From positions 57,800 to 121,799 of the forward strand of contig NZ_QAIG01000002.1 in the NCBI RefSeq assembly GCF_003060885.1: a DNA stretch of 64,000 bases. Reading direction: 5' to 3'. The notes under the pieces are model-generated. The model was not told where the DNA came from. It saw only the letters and a program-made list of their open reading frames with translations, and did no database searches. The position numbers were made by a program, and so were the translations under genes. The DNA comes from Pseudomonas sp. HMWF032 (GTDB lineage Bacteria > Pseudomonadota > Gammaproteobacteria > Pseudomonadales > Pseudomonadaceae). Below, one piece after another: positions 55,293-64,000 of the stretch (the stretch's first letter is position 1; every line of letters starts with the position of its first letter).

Positions 55293-55988
55293 TTGAACGA
55301 GCAGACATTGTCGATGCGCCTGGAGCGTGTGGCGGCGCATGTGCCGGCTGGGGCGCGGCTGGCTGATATTGGCTCGGATCACGCCTATCTGCCGGTAGCC
55401 TTGATGCGCCGTGGTGCCATTGAGGCTGCGGTGGCGGGGGAGGTGGCCCTGACGCCGTTTCAGGCGGCCGAGCGCAGCGTGCGCGAGCATGACCTGAGCC
55501 AACAGATCAGTGTGCGTCTGGCCGATGGTTTGGCGGCGGTTGAGGCGGGCGATGCCATCACGGCAATCAGCATCTGCGGGATGGGCGGCGAGCGGATTCG
55601 CGACATTCTCGACAGCGGCAAGACACGCCTGACAGGCCAGGAGCGTTTGATTCTGCAGCCCAACGGCGGCGAACAGCCGCTGCGCCAATGGCTGATGGAC
55701 AATGGCTACCGCATCCTCTGCGAGGAGGTGCTGCGGGAAAACCGCTTTGCCTACGAAATCATCGTGGCCGAACGCTCCGGCCCGGTGCTGTACAGCGCCG
55801 AGGAGCTGTACTTTGGCCCGCTGCAGATGCAGGCGCGCAGCCCCGCATTCCTGGCCAAGTGGCAACGCCTGCTGCGCTTGAAGCAGCAGACCCTGGCTGA
55901 TTTTGCTCGGGCACGGCAGGGGGTGCCTGAGGCGAAAGTTCAGCAGGTTACCCAGCAGACGCAGTGGATTATCGAGTTGTTGGCCTAA
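55293..55988 (+). CDS. trmK: tRNA (adenine(22)-N1)-methyltransferase TrmK
   Basis: This 231-residue SAM-dependent enzyme methylates N1 of A22 in some tRNAs. GARLADIGSDHAYLPVALM (SAM site), ISICGMGGERIRDIL and ERLILQPNGGEQPLRQWL are the family signatures. I chose the TTG at 55293 because it gives NEQTLSMRLERVA, which lines up with the start of B. subtilis TrmK and follows GGAG directly. An ATG at 55314 is the alternative. Confidence 0.9.
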   Translation: MNEQTLSMRLERVAAHVPAGARLADIGSDHAYLPVALMRRGAIEAAVAGEVALTPFQAAERSVREHDLSQQISVRLADGLAAVEAGDAITAISICGMGGERIRDILDSGKTRLTGQERLILQPNGGEQPLRQWLMDNGYRILCEEVLRENRFAYEIIVAERSGPVLYSAEELYFGPLQMQARSPAFLAKWQRLLRLKQQTLADFARARQGVPEAKVQQVTQQTQWIIELLA

Positions 55989-56204
55989 GCTCGATGCTGG
56001 TGCTGTTGGGCGAGTGCGCCGGTCGTTGCAGCGCATATTGCCTCGCTTGTGGCGTTGCTCGGCCTCTGCTGACGAGGGCTTGAATCAGGTGACCCTGTCG
56101 ATTTGCAACGCGTTGCCGACTAAGCCTGGCGGAGTGAATACAATGTGCTCCCGAATACCTTATGGGCCATGAAAGTGGCTGCGCCGGACAAGGAACTCAG
56201 CATC

Positions 56205-56696
56205 ATGGCTTCCCCAGATAAACAGCAAAAACGCGCCCAACGGGCCAAAACCAAGGCCAAGCAGAACCGCATGGGCAAGCCCAAGGCCAATGTGGTGCAC
56301 CCGCTGCTGGCTAATCCGTTGATCAATGAACCATTCGATGATGTTGAACTCGACCTGAGTACCTTTGACTTCAAAGACATCGAGGAAAACGGCTTCGACC
56401 CTGCGCATTTCGATGACCTGTTCCAGGCGATGAGGGCAGGTGAAGGCATCAGCCTGTTGGCGATGTGCCTGGTGTTTCTGCAATACCCGGTGTTGGAGCT
56501 GGTGGTTGCAGAAGAGGCGGAGGATGCGGCGACCGACTTTATGATGGGCCTGCTGATCGTCTATCGCGGCATGTTCCATGATGAAGACGAGGACGCAGCC
56601 GTGCTCTGGATCGGCAGTGATGCGTTCCAGAGCGCCTACAACGAAGCCTCGCTGATCCTGCAGAAGAAGAATGCTCGCAGCAGCGCCCGCCTGTAG
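56205..56696 (+). CDS. conserved Pseudomonas hypothetical protein
   Basis: This 163-residue cytoplasmic protein is one I do not recognise by function. The first 30 residues are very basic (DKQQKRAQRAKTKAKQNR), which suggests nucleic-acid or ribosome contact. The rest is acidic and helical with FDPAHFDDLFQAMRAGEG and an acidic EEAEDAATDF stretch. The ATG at 56205 is preferred over an in-frame one 20 codons upstream. No operon partner is evident, and the next gene is convergent. Confidence 0.75.
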   Translation: MASPDKQQKRAQRAKTKAKQNRMGKPKANVVHPLLANPLINEPFDDVELDLSTFDFKDIEENGFDPAHFDDLFQAMRAGEGISLLAMCLVFLQYPVLELVVAEEAEDAATDFMMGLLIVYRGMFHDEDEDAAVLWIGSDAFQSAYNEASLILQKKNARSSARL

Positions 56697-56751
56697 CAGG
56701 CGCATTGCTACAGGTCATATGGTTTCAGGCTAACGGCCTGCGCCGTCTGAG

Positions 56752-57456
56752 TCAGCCGCGTGCCGGCAGGGCCAGGCCTTTGATCACCGCTGGGCGGGCT
56801 ACAAAGGCATGCAGCACCCGCTGCACATTGCTGAAGCGCTCGAATTCCACCAGTTCGCCGGCCTCGTAGAAGCCCACCAGATTACGTACCCAGGGGAACA
56901 CGGCGATATCGGCGATGCTGTAGTCCTCGCCCATGATCCAGCTGCGGCCTTGCAGGCGTTGTTCGAGCACGCCGAGCAGGCGCTGGGATTCGGCGACATA
57001 GCGGTCGCGCGGGCGTTTGTCCGGGTAGTCCTTGCCGGCGAATTTATGGAAGAAACCCAGCTGGCCGAACATCGGGCCGACGCCGCCCATCTGCCACATC
57101 AGCCACTGCAGGGTTTCATAGCGTGTGGCGGGGTCCTGGGCCAATAGCTGGCCGCTTTTCTCTGCCAGGTAGATCAGAATCGCTCCGGACTCGAACAGCG
57201 CCAGCGGTTTGCCACCTGGGCCGTTGGGGTCGAGGATCGCCGGGATCTTGTTGTTGGGGTTGAGCGAGAGAAATGCTTCGCTGAGCTGATCGTTCGTGTC
57301 GAAGCTGACCAGGTGCGGCTCATAGGGCAGGCCGATTTCCTCCAGCATGATCGAGGCTTTCACGCCGTTGGGCGTGGGCAGGGAATAGAGCTGCAGGCGT
57401 TCTGGGTGCTGGGCCGGCCATTTTTGCGTAATGGGGTAAGCGGAAAGATCTGACAT
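56752..57456 (-). CDS. glutathione S-transferase (YfcG/YghU-like)
   Basis: This 234-residue GST has the N-terminal thioredoxin-like domain with LYSLPTPNGVKASIMLEEIG and the cis-Pro/ESGA motif (NNKIPAILDPNGPGG, FESGAILIYLAEK). The C-terminal all-helical domain has WLMWQMGGVGPMFGQLG and SWIMGEDYSIADIAVFPWV. That pattern is typical of the YfcG/YghU group, which has disulfide-bond reductase activity. It is a single gene with its own promoter. Confidence 0.93.
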   Translation of the reverse strand: MSDLSAYPITQKWPAQHPERLQLYSLPTPNGVKASIMLEEIGLPYEPHLVSFDTNDQLSEAFLSLNPNNKIPAILDPNGPGGKPLALFESGAILIYLAEKSGQLLAQDPATRYETLQWLMWQMGGVGPMFGQLGFFHKFAGKDYPDKRPRDRYVAESQRLLGVLEQRLQGRSWIMGEDYSIADIAVFPWVRNLVGFYEAGELVEFERFSNVQRVLHAFVARPAVIKGLALPARG

Positions 57457-57591
57457 GGACGCTCCGGGTTAAAGTGGCGAAAGGCGCAGGATAACGGTGA
57501 TTGGCCATTTGGTCAGGTTGCAGGTTTTTCCCCGCGCGCAGAAATCGGTATGGTTGGGGCTATCTCAACACCCATCCACTGGAGAACACTG

Positions 57592-58029
57592 ATGAGCCTG
57601 CACGGCGAATACGACAGTCAGAATATCTTTGCCCAGATTATCCGCGGCGATGCCCCTTGCTACAGGCTCTACGAGGATGAGGATGTGCTGGCCTTCCTCG
57701 ATGTCTTCCCGCAGTCCTACGGCCATACGCTGGTCATCCCCAAACGTGCAGCCGCGCGCAATATTCTGGAGATCGATGCCGACAGCCTGGGCAAGGTGAT
57801 GGCGGTGGTTCAGCGCCTCACCGGGGTACTGGTGGCCGAGCTGGAGCCTGCCGGGGTGCAGGTGGCACAGTTCAATGGTGCGCCCGCCGGACAGACGGTG
57901 TTTCACCTGCATGTGCATATCGTGCCGCGCTATACGGGCGAAGCGCTGAGCGTGCATGCCGGTGGCAAGGCCGAGCCGCAAGCACTGGCGGCCTTGCAGG
58001 CGCGACTGCTCAAACGCATTGCCGGCTAA
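57592..58029 (+). CDS. HIT family protein
   Basis: This 145-residue histidine-triad protein has the catalytic motif HLHVHIVPR (about residues 106-114) and the N-terminal IFAQIIRGDAPCYRLYEDE typical of Hint-like nucleoside-phosphoramidate hydrolases. I chose the ATG at 57592, because the open frame upstream has no matching sequence. It is monocistronic; the physiological substrate is not known. Confidence 0.93.
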   Translation: MSLHGEYDSQNIFAQIIRGDAPCYRLYEDEDVLAFLDVFPQSYGHTLVIPKRAAARNILEIDADSLGKVMAVVQRLTGVLVAELEPAGVQVAQFNGAPAGQTVFHLHVHIVPRYTGEALSVHAGGKAEPQALAALQARLLKRIAG

Positions 58030-58122
58030 ACACGCAGTAACGCATTACTTGAGGCCGACTACGGCTAGGGCAATACTCACGCCTGTGTTCTTTGCTGTTC
58101 CCTGCGCCCATGGAGGGCTCTC

Positions 58123-58548
58123 ATGCGAATGATTGGTGCCGTTTTACCGTTGTTGCTGTTGGTCGGTTGCTCGTCCTGGCAAGCGGCTCCCGAGGATGTC
58201 AAACCCGTGCCGGCTGATCGATTGTTGGGCTATCAGCAGCCGCTGGGGCAGGGCGGCCAGTTGCAGGTCAAGCGCGACTTCGGTGGCATGGGCGGCGGCT
58301 GCTATGTGGCGGTGCTGGTTGACCGTAAGGTGGCTGCCCGCATCGGCGTGGGTGAGCAGGTGCGTTTTCAGGTGCCAGTCGGCACGCGAGTGCTGAGCAT
58401 TGGTATCGACGAAATGGACGACACCCTGTGTGGCATGGGCCGTCTGCGTCGGGAGCTGGCGGTGAAGGTTGAGCCGGGCTCGCAGCAGAATTTCCGCATC
58501 GTCAGCGATAACCGCAAGGGTTTCGACATCCTCCCAGTTACTCAGTAA
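58123..58548 (+). CDS. putative lipoprotein
   Basis: This 141-residue protein has a signal peptide ending in the lipobox LLVGC (Cys 16). The mature part has a short beta-rich domain with GGMGGGCYVAVLVDRKVAARI and a repeated Gly/Val pattern. Two further cysteines (C60 and C104) could form a disulfide. I do not recognise a function. The convergent LysR gene is 25 bases away. Confidence 0.8.
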   Translation: MRMIGAVLPLLLLVGCSSWQAAPEDVKPVPADRLLGYQQPLGQGGQLQVKRDFGGMGGGCYVAVLVDRKVAARIGVGEQVRFQVPVGTRVLSIGIDEMDDTLCGMGRLRRELAVKVEPGSQQNFRIVSDNRKGFDILPVTQ

Positions 58549-58573
58549 CGCGCAAGAAACCGGTGCCTGCCCG

Positions 58574-59476
58574 TCAGGTGCCGGTGTGCTCGGCCAGCAA
58601 CGCTTCCAGCCACTGCATAAATACCCGCACCCGCTGCGACTGGTGACGGCGCTGGGCGAAGAGCAGGCTGATCGGCATGGGCGGCGGCAGATAATCCGGC
58701 AACACACTGTGCAGATGCCCACTGGCCAGCAGCTCGCTGACGCCAAGCAGTGGCGCCTGAATAATCCCCAGGCCGCCCAGGCACGCGCCTTCATAGGCAT
58801 CGACGTTATTCACCGTGACATTCCCCGCCATCGGCAGCTGCTGCAGTACGCCGCCGGCCAGGTATTCGAAACCGCATGAGCGGCTGCCGAGCACCGGCAC
58901 GTAATGGATCAGCCGATGCTCAGCCAGGTCATCAAGGCTCTGCGGCGTGCCGTGGCGCGCCAGGTAGGCGCCACTGGCGCAGTTGACCATAGGCAATTGG
59001 CCGAGCGGTCGTACGATCAGGCTGGGCTCGTTGACCACGCCGATGCGCAGCACGCAGTCGAAGCCTTCGCGTACCAAATCGACGCGCCGATCACTGCTGC
59101 TGATCTCCAGTTCGATGCCAGGGTGCTGCGCGATAAATTCCCCCAGCCGTGGTGCTACCAAGCGCCGCGCCAGGCCAGTGGGCATATCGATGCGCAGACG
59201 ACCGCTGAGCTGCGTGCCGTTCTGACGGAACAGACCTTCCAGCTCATCCATATTGGCCAGCATGTCTTTGCTGCGCTCATACAGCACCAGGCCGTCCTGA
59301 GTCGGTTGCACCTTGCGTGTGGTGCGGTGCAGCAGACGGGTGCCGAGCAAGGCTTCCAGGCTTTGCACCTGCTGCGACACGCTCGACCAGGGCATGCCAA
59401 GGCTGTCGGCGGCCTGGGTAAAGCTGGCCAGCTCGCTGACGCGGACAAAGGTGCGCAGCAGTTCCAGGGTATTCAT
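58574..59476 (-). CDS. LysR-family transcriptional regulator
   Basis: This 300-residue LTTR has an N-terminal winged HTH (residues 1-60: MNTLELLRTFVRVSELASFT, SSVSQQVQSLEALLGTRLL). The C-terminal ligand domain contains GRLRIDMPTGLARRLVAPRL. I chose the ATG at 59476; another lies five codons upstream. It is divergent from the SDR gene at 59618, and the 140-base gap probably contains its binding site and both promoters. Confidence 0.93.
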   Translation of the reverse strand: MNTLELLRTFVRVSELASFTQAADSLGMPWSSVSQQVQSLEALLGTRLLHRTTRKVQPTQDGLVLYERSKDMLANMDELEGLFRQNGTQLSGRLRIDMPTGLARRLVAPRLGEFIAQHPGIELEISSSDRRVDLVREGFDCVLRIGVVNEPSLIVRPLGQLPMVNCASGAYLARHGTPQSLDDLAEHRLIHYVPVLGSRSCGFEYLAGGVLQQLPMAGNVTVNNVDAYEGACLGGLGIIQAPLLGVSELLASGHLHSVLPDYLPPPMPISLLFAQRRHQSQRVRVFMQWLEALLAEHTGT

Positions 59477-59617
59477 CGGCAGCAGCTCCACTGGATTGTT
59501 CGCGATTGATGATCAGTGTTTTCAGTCTTGCTGAGTTTATCCAGTTTAAATCGAGCAATAACCTGTGCTCACGGATTTCAACCACGGCACTGCTAGTCAA
59601 CCAAAGGGAGCACGCAC

Positions 59618-60376
59618 ATGACCCGTAAAATCGCACTGATCACTGGCGCAAGCCGCGGCCTGGGGCGCAACACGGCCCTGCATCTGGCGGCGCAGGGCAT
59701 CGACATCCTCGGCACTTATCACAGCCAGGCGGCGGATGCGCAGAGCCTGGCGAGCGAGATCGAACAACTCGGCGCGCGTGCGCTGATGCTGCAACTGGAT
59801 GTCAGTCAGAGCAGCAGCTTTGCCGGATTTGCCGGCGCAGTGGCGGCGGGGCTGCAGAGCACCTTTGGCCGCAGTGATTTCGATTTTCTGATCAATAACG
59901 CCGGTATCGGCATCCACGCCAGCTTTGCCGAAACGACTGAGGCGCAGTTCGATCAGCTGGTGAAAATCCAGCTCAAGGGACCGTTCTTCCTCACTCAGCA
60001 ACTGCTGCCGCTGATCGCCGAGCAGGGCCGCATCGTCAATATCTCCACCGGTCTGGCACGTTTCAGCCTGCCGGGTTACGCCGCCTATGCGGCGATGAAA
60101 GGCGGTACCGAAGTGTGGACACGTTACCTGGCCAAGGAACTGGGGCCGCGCGGTATCAGCGTCAACGTGCTGGCACCTGGTGCGATCGAGACCGACTTCG
60201 GTGGCGGCGTGGTGCGCGACAACAGTCAGGTCAACGCCTTTATCGCCGCCAATACAGCCTTGGGCCGGGTCGGCCTGCCGGACGATATCGGCGGCGCGAT
60301 TGCCATGCTACTCAGTGATGGCGGCCGCTGGATTACCGGGCAGCGGATAGAGGCCTCGGGCGGTATGTTCCTTTGA
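59618..60376 (+). CDS. short-chain dehydrogenase/reductase
   Basis: This 252-residue classical SDR has ITGASRGLGRNTALHL (NAD(P) site), NNAGIGI, catalytic Ser in ISTGLARFS, YAAYAAMKGGTEVWTR with the YxxxK-like motif, and APGAIETDFGGG. The Tyr and Lys are in AYAAMKGG. It is divergent from the LysR gene that probably controls it. The substrate is unknown. Confidence 0.92.
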   Translation: MTRKIALITGASRGLGRNTALHLAAQGIDILGTYHSQAADAQSLASEIEQLGARALMLQLDVSQSSSFAGFAGAVAAGLQSTFGRSDFDFLINNAGIGIHASFAETTEAQFDQLVKIQLKGPFFLTQQLLPLIAEQGRIVNISTGLARFSLPGYAAYAAMKGGTEVWTRYLAKELGPRGISVNVLAPGAIETDFGGGVVRDNSQVNAFIAANTALGRVGLPDDIGGAIAMLLSDGGRWITGQRIEASGGMFL

Positions 60377-60458
60377 CACTGTTCGTCCTGTGATAGGGCT
60401 GGCTGCGTTTATCTGGCAGAGGCGTAGAATCCGCTCGGTTTAATAACGGAGACGGATC

Positions 60459-61793
60459 GTGAAGGGATTGCCGATTGCCATTGTCGGGGCCGGTACGGCG
60501 GGGTTGGCCACGGCGCTGTTCCTCGCCCGCCAGGGTTTTAGCGTGCGTCTGCTGGAGCGTGTAGCGGAGCTGCAGCCAGTGGGTGCCGGGGTGTTGTTGC
60601 AGCCCTCCGGGTTGGCGGTGTTGCAGCAACTGGGGTTGTTTGCCGAGTGCTGCGGCCTGGGCGCTGCGGTCAGCCGCTTGTACGGCACCTCGGCCAATGG
60701 CCGGGTGATTCTCGATACCCGTTACGCGCATTGGCAGCCCGGCAGTTTCGGCATGGGCATCCATCGCAGCGTATTGCTCACGGCGTTGCTTAATGCGGCG
60801 CGGCAAGCTGGCGTGCAGGTTGAAACCGGCGTGCATATCAGCCGCTTCAGCCAGCATGGCCGTTATGTGCAGCTGTATCGCCAGGACGAACAGGGCGTCG
60901 AGCAGCCATTCGGCGATTTCGCCGCCCTGGTGCTGGCCGATGGCGTGCGCTCGGCCCTGCGTGGGCAGATGCAGGTCAAGCAATGGCTGCAGCCTTACCC
61001 CTGGGGCGCGTTGTGGAGCATTGTGCCGACCCCTGCTGCATCGCTAGATGCACCGGATGCCACGGACCTGCGCCAGTGGTACCGCGACTGCGCGCAGATG
61101 TTCGGCATCATGCCCACTGGGCGTACCCACCTGAATCGTGAGCAGGCGCTGAGCAGTCTGTTCTGGAGCCTGCCGGTGGCGCAGTTCGGTGCCTGGCGTG
61201 AAGCCGGTTTAGCGGCTTGGAAAGCCCAGGTGCTGCAACTAGCGGGCAACGCTGCCGAACCCTTTGTTGAACTGATCGAATGTCCCGAGCAGCTGAGCCA
61301 GGCGGTGTATGCCGATGTGCGCATGCAGCAGTGGCACGACGGGCGGGTGATCGCCATCGGCGACTGCGCTCACGCCATGAGTCCGCAACTGGGCCAGGGC
61401 GCGAATATGGCGCTGGTGGATGCGGCCGCCTTGTCCGCCGCAATCACCACACAACGCACCCCAAACGACTGCGACTGGTCAGCGGTGTTCGCCGCCTACG
61501 CCAGCAGCCGGCGTGATCACCTGCGTTATTACCGCCAAGCCAGCCGTTTGCTCACCCCGTTGTTCCAATCCCACAGCCGCAGCCTGGCCTGGCTGCGCGA
61601 CAGTGTGTTGTTGCTGGCGCGGCACAACCCGCTAGGCCGCGCGCATGCGGTCAGTACCCTGGTGGGTGGGCGCAGTGGTTGGTTACTGAAGGGTGCCGAG
61701 CGGCCGTTGCAGGTCTGGAATGGCCAGCCTGAGGCATGGGGTTTAGATGAACGTGCGACCGCCCCAAATACTGCACAGATGTCGGTGACCTGA
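60459..61793 (+). CDS. FAD-dependent monooxygenase
   Basis: This 444-residue flavoprotein of the p-hydroxybenzoate-hydroxylase type has the FAD motif IAIVGAGTAGLATALFL (residues 6-22), the DG motif LVLADGVRSALRGQM and the GD motif IAIGDCAHAMSPQLGQGANMAL. Family members hydroxylate aromatic rings or act in ubiquinone synthesis. This one is not UbiH, UbiF or UbiI by context. The start is a GTG at 60459. It is followed by the M48 gene after 77 bases. Confidence 0.9.
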   Translation: MKGLPIAIVGAGTAGLATALFLARQGFSVRLLERVAELQPVGAGVLLQPSGLAVLQQLGLFAECCGLGAAVSRLYGTSANGRVILDTRYAHWQPGSFGMGIHRSVLLTALLNAARQAGVQVETGVHISRFSQHGRYVQLYRQDEQGVEQPFGDFAALVLADGVRSALRGQMQVKQWLQPYPWGALWSIVPTPAASLDAPDATDLRQWYRDCAQMFGIMPTGRTHLNREQALSSLFWSLPVAQFGAWREAGLAAWKAQVLQLAGNAAEPFVELIECPEQLSQAVYADVRMQQWHDGRVIAIGDCAHAMSPQLGQGANMALVDAAALSAAITTQRTPNDCDWSAVFAAYASSRRDHLRYYRQASRLLTPLFQSHSRSLAWLRDSVLLLARHNPLGRAHAVSTLVGGRSGWLLKGAERPLQVWNGQPEAWGLDERATAPNTAQMSVT

Positions 61794-61870
61794 GCCGTAT
61801 GTGACCGGCCGCGAGTGCTGCACGCTTCGTTAATCTACGGGCTCATTTTAATTTGTCGCGAGGGACCGCC

Positions 61871-64000
61871 GTGTCGTTCCGTGTTGTGCTGAGTGGCCGG
61901 GCATTGCCCGGGGTTACGCCTGAGCAGATTGCTCAGCATCTACAGACGCAGCTGAAGTTCTCCGAGTCCCAGGTAAAGGCCCTTTTGCCGCCAGCACGGC
62001 GGGTGGTCAAAAGTGGTCTGGATAAGCCCAGTGCTGAGCGCTGGTGCAGTCGTTTGCAGCAGGCGGGCCTGGCTGTTGCGGTCGAGGAAGTTGCTGCGCC
62101 TGCGGCGGTCGACCCTCTGACGGTTTTCCAGGAACTAGCCCAGAAGGGCCTTAAGCGTGCCCGTCCCAGCCCGGCCTATGCCCTGCAGCTGTTTCTGGTC
62201 ACGCTCTGCTGCCTGCTGGTGCCGACGCTTTATGCGGGGTTGGTGATTGGCTTGGGCGTGGGGCTTACCTGGTATCTGATGCATATTCACGAGTACCTGG
62301 GTGGCTTGCGTAATATCTGGGTGCTGCTTTGCGTCTATGGCATACCCGCGATCAGTGGCGGCATTCTGCTGCTCTTTATGGCGCGGCCATTCTTTCTTCC
62401 TAGTCCGCGTGGTGATGAAGCGCTGGTACTGGATCTGGCTCGCGAGCCTCGTTTGCAGTTGGTGATCAGCCAGTTGTGTCAGGCGATTGGTCTGCGCCCT
62501 CCGGTGGCAGTGCAGTTGTCCAATGAAGTGAATGCCAGCGTGCATTTCGAGAATGGCTGGAGCGGATTCTTCTCTGGCCGCAAGGTGCTGACCATTGGCA
62601 TGCCACTGGTTGCCGGGATGAGCGTGCAGCAGTTTGTCGGCGTACTGGGGCACGAGTTTGGCCACTTTGCTCAGCGGCTGGGCATGCGCTGTAACTTCCT
62701 GGTCAACTCGGTCAATGCCTGGCTGGAAGTTCGCAGCAATAGCCGCGACCCTTGGGATGATCGCCTGCAGGAATGGCAGGAGAACGATCCCTGGTGGATT
62801 CTGCAGCTGGCAATCTGGGTGGCGCAGCAGGGTATCGAGTTGTCGCGGCTGTTGATGCGTGGCTGTTTCTGGCTGAGCTTTCGCCTGTCCCGCTCGCTTT
62901 CGCGGCAGATGGAGTTCGACGCCGACCGCTACGAGAGTTTGCTGGCTGGTAGTGCGGCATTTCGTGGCAGTGCCTTGCAGCTGCGTGCGCTGTCCTGGGC
63001 CTGGCGTGAAGTGGATCAGCAGAATGCCCGTACCTGGCGCGAGCGTCGTCTGCTGCGTGATATGCCGCACGCCACTGCTGAGAAGACCTCCAGCATGAGC
63101 CAGGCCACTCGGCAGCAGATGGAGCAGAGCCTTGATGAGGGCAGTACCCGCTACTGGCACACGCACCCTGCCGATTTGGCGCGTATCCAGCACAGTGAAG
63201 CCCTGCAGGCACCCGGCTATTTGCTTGATGCCCGCCCGGCAGCCGTTCTGTTCGAGCACTTCGCCGAGCATTGTCAGCGTGTCACCCAGGCGTATTACGC
63301 GGAGCTGGGGCTGGACTATGACGAGCAGCAGTTGCAGGACAGCCAACAGATTTTCCAGATCAGTGCCCAGCGCGAAGACGCGCTGGACCAACTCTGGGAG
63401 TGGACCGGTCGGCAGTGGCGTAATCTACCCTGGCTGGCCTTGCACCAGCCGGTTCAGGCGGCCCATGCCGAGCTGCCTGGGCAAGCGGTGATCGATGAGT
63501 TACGTCGTCTGTCTCCCGAGATTACCCACGCCTGGACTCAGGCTGAAGCGCATGAAGAGCAACGGGTGGCGCTGGCCTGGTGTGGCGAATTGCAGCGCAA
63601 CGGGGTGACCTCGCGACTCAGTGACAGCGAGGCGTTTGATCCGGCTAAGCACTTGCCGTTGTATCGGCAGATTGATGAATGCAAGACACCGGCGCAGCTG
63701 CAGTTACTCCAGGCCGCTTCGTTATACCGGCGTCGTCTGGAATTGAGCCTGGCCGGCGCAACCACGGCGCTGCGTGAAACAGCCCGCCTGGCGCTGCAAT
63801 TAAGCAAACTCTATGTCGATTACGCGCGCCTGCTGGAGGCCCGTGAGCTGGCCGAGCGTTTTCTGGACGGGTATCAGCAGAACCCGGACAGCCTTACTGA
63901 ACGCTTGAGCCAGGATGCCCTGGTGCGTTATCAGGATCTGGCCCTGCGCTTGCTCAAGACGGCCGATCAGATTCCCCAGACCTTGCTCGATGGCAGCTCT
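61871..64000 (+). CDS. M48-family zinc metallopeptidase, 3' end outside the window
   Basis: The frame opens with a GTG at 61871 and runs without a stop to the last base (710 codons). Residues 1-75 form a small domain (FRVVLSGRALPGVTPEQIAQ) seen at the N-terminus of some proteobacterial membrane proteins. Two membrane segments follow (about residues 110-135 and 150-175). The zinc motif is HEFGHF, with a second Glu in MEFDADRYE. The catalytic side probably faces the cytoplasm, as in HtpX-like proteases. The C-terminal part is missing from this window. Confidence 0.9.
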   Translation, partial: MSFRVVLSGRALPGVTPEQIAQHLQTQLKFSESQVKALLPPARRVVKSGLDKPSAERWCSRLQQAGLAVAVEEVAAPAAVDPLTVFQELAQKGLKRARPSPAYALQLFLVTLCCLLVPTLYAGLVIGLGVGLTWYLMHIHEYLGGLRNIWVLLCVYGIPAISGGILLLFMARPFFLPSPRGDEALVLDLAREPRLQLVISQLCQAIGLRPPVAVQLSNEVNASVHFENGWSGFFSGRKVLTIGMPLVAGMSVQQFVGVLGHEFGHFAQRLGMRCNFLVNSVNAWLEVRSNSRDPWDDRLQEWQENDPWWILQLAIWVAQQGIELSRLLMRGCFWLSFRLSRSLSRQMEFDADRYESLLAGSAAFRGSALQLRALSWAWREVDQQNARTWRERRLLRDMPHATAEKTSSMSQATRQQMEQSLDEGSTRYWHTHPADLARIQHSEALQAPGYLLDARPAAVLFEHFAEHCQRVTQAYYAELGLDYDEQQLQDSQQIFQISAQREDALDQLWEWTGRQWRNLPWLALHQPVQAAHAELPGQAVIDELRRLSPEITHAWTQAEAHEEQRVALAWCGELQRNGVTSRLSDSEAFDPAKHLPLYRQIDECKTPAQLQLLQAASLYRRRLELSLAGATTALRETARLALQLSKLYVDYARLLEARELAERFLDGYQQNPDSLTERLSQDALVRYQDLALRLLKTADQIPQTLLDGSS

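Noticed and set aside
56145..56204. Upstream in-frame ATG for the hypothetical protein at 56205
   Set aside because: The 20 extra residues are unlike the basic head that follows; the ATG at 56205 gives the compact form.

Overview
The window is a piece of a Pseudomonas chromosome. Most of it is GC-rich, typical Pseudomonas coding sequence. From the tRNA-Met/ychF end (about 0.8 kb) to the small PA4642-type gene (about 33 kb), the genes that have P. aeruginosa PAO1 counterparts follow, as far as I remember that map, the order of PA4674 down to PA4642: ychF, pth, rplY, prs, tRNA-Gln, ispE, lolB, TPR lipoprotein, hemA, prfA, prmC, moeB, murI, pagL, phr, MerR regulator, hemH, MFS, uraA, upp, hpt. 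I cannot name the species.

Layout. 0-13 kb: housekeeping genes for translation (ychF, pth, rplY, tRNA-Met, two tRNA-Gln, prfA, prmC), precursor supply (prs, ispE, hemA, murI), lipoprotein sorting (lolB) and sulfur transfer (moeB). 13-26 kb: pagL, then a minus-strand block of tightly packed genes: photolyase, a MerR/LitR-type regulator without visible cobalamin ligands, a cyclopropane-synthase-like methyltransferase, DUF1365, a flavin amine-oxidase-like protein, an SDR, an NTF2-like protein and DUF2878. Two further minus-strand genes lie upstream of it (22.7-23.9 kb), and a divergent TIGR01777-hemH pair follows. Three paired sites of the form TRTACA-N12-TGTAYA lie in the two promoter regions. 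I read this as a light-responsive photoprotection and membrane-lipid modification regulon. 26-33 kb: MFS transporter, uracil/hypoxanthine salvage, SulP transporter. 33-45 kb: TetR with an Old Yellow Enzyme, a hydrolase, relics of a TRAP transporter, a glutamine synthetase-like/aldehyde dehydrogenase/Fe-alcohol dehydrogenase set, and a Gld-type ABC exporter. 45-50 kb: tautomerase, cold-shock protein, hrpA. 50.5-54.2 kb: an AT-rich two-gene Hachiman anti-phage system (hamA, hamB), followed by a scar in which a truncated cysD and a truncated cyclophilin-like gene abut. 55-64 kb: trmK, GST, HIT, LysR/SDR, a flavin monooxygenase and an M48 protease that runs off the window.

Several kinds of intergenic repeat are present: REP-like units of the form GTAGGNGCNNGCTTGCNNGCGAT (one of them inside the hrpA reading frame), 85-100 bp elements with terminal GTAGGWTGG inverted repeats, a repeat-like insert between prfA and prmC, and a palindrome of about 140 bp that starts at the stop codon of the PA4642-type gene. 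All functional assignments come from reading motifs and family resemblance; no database search was possible.
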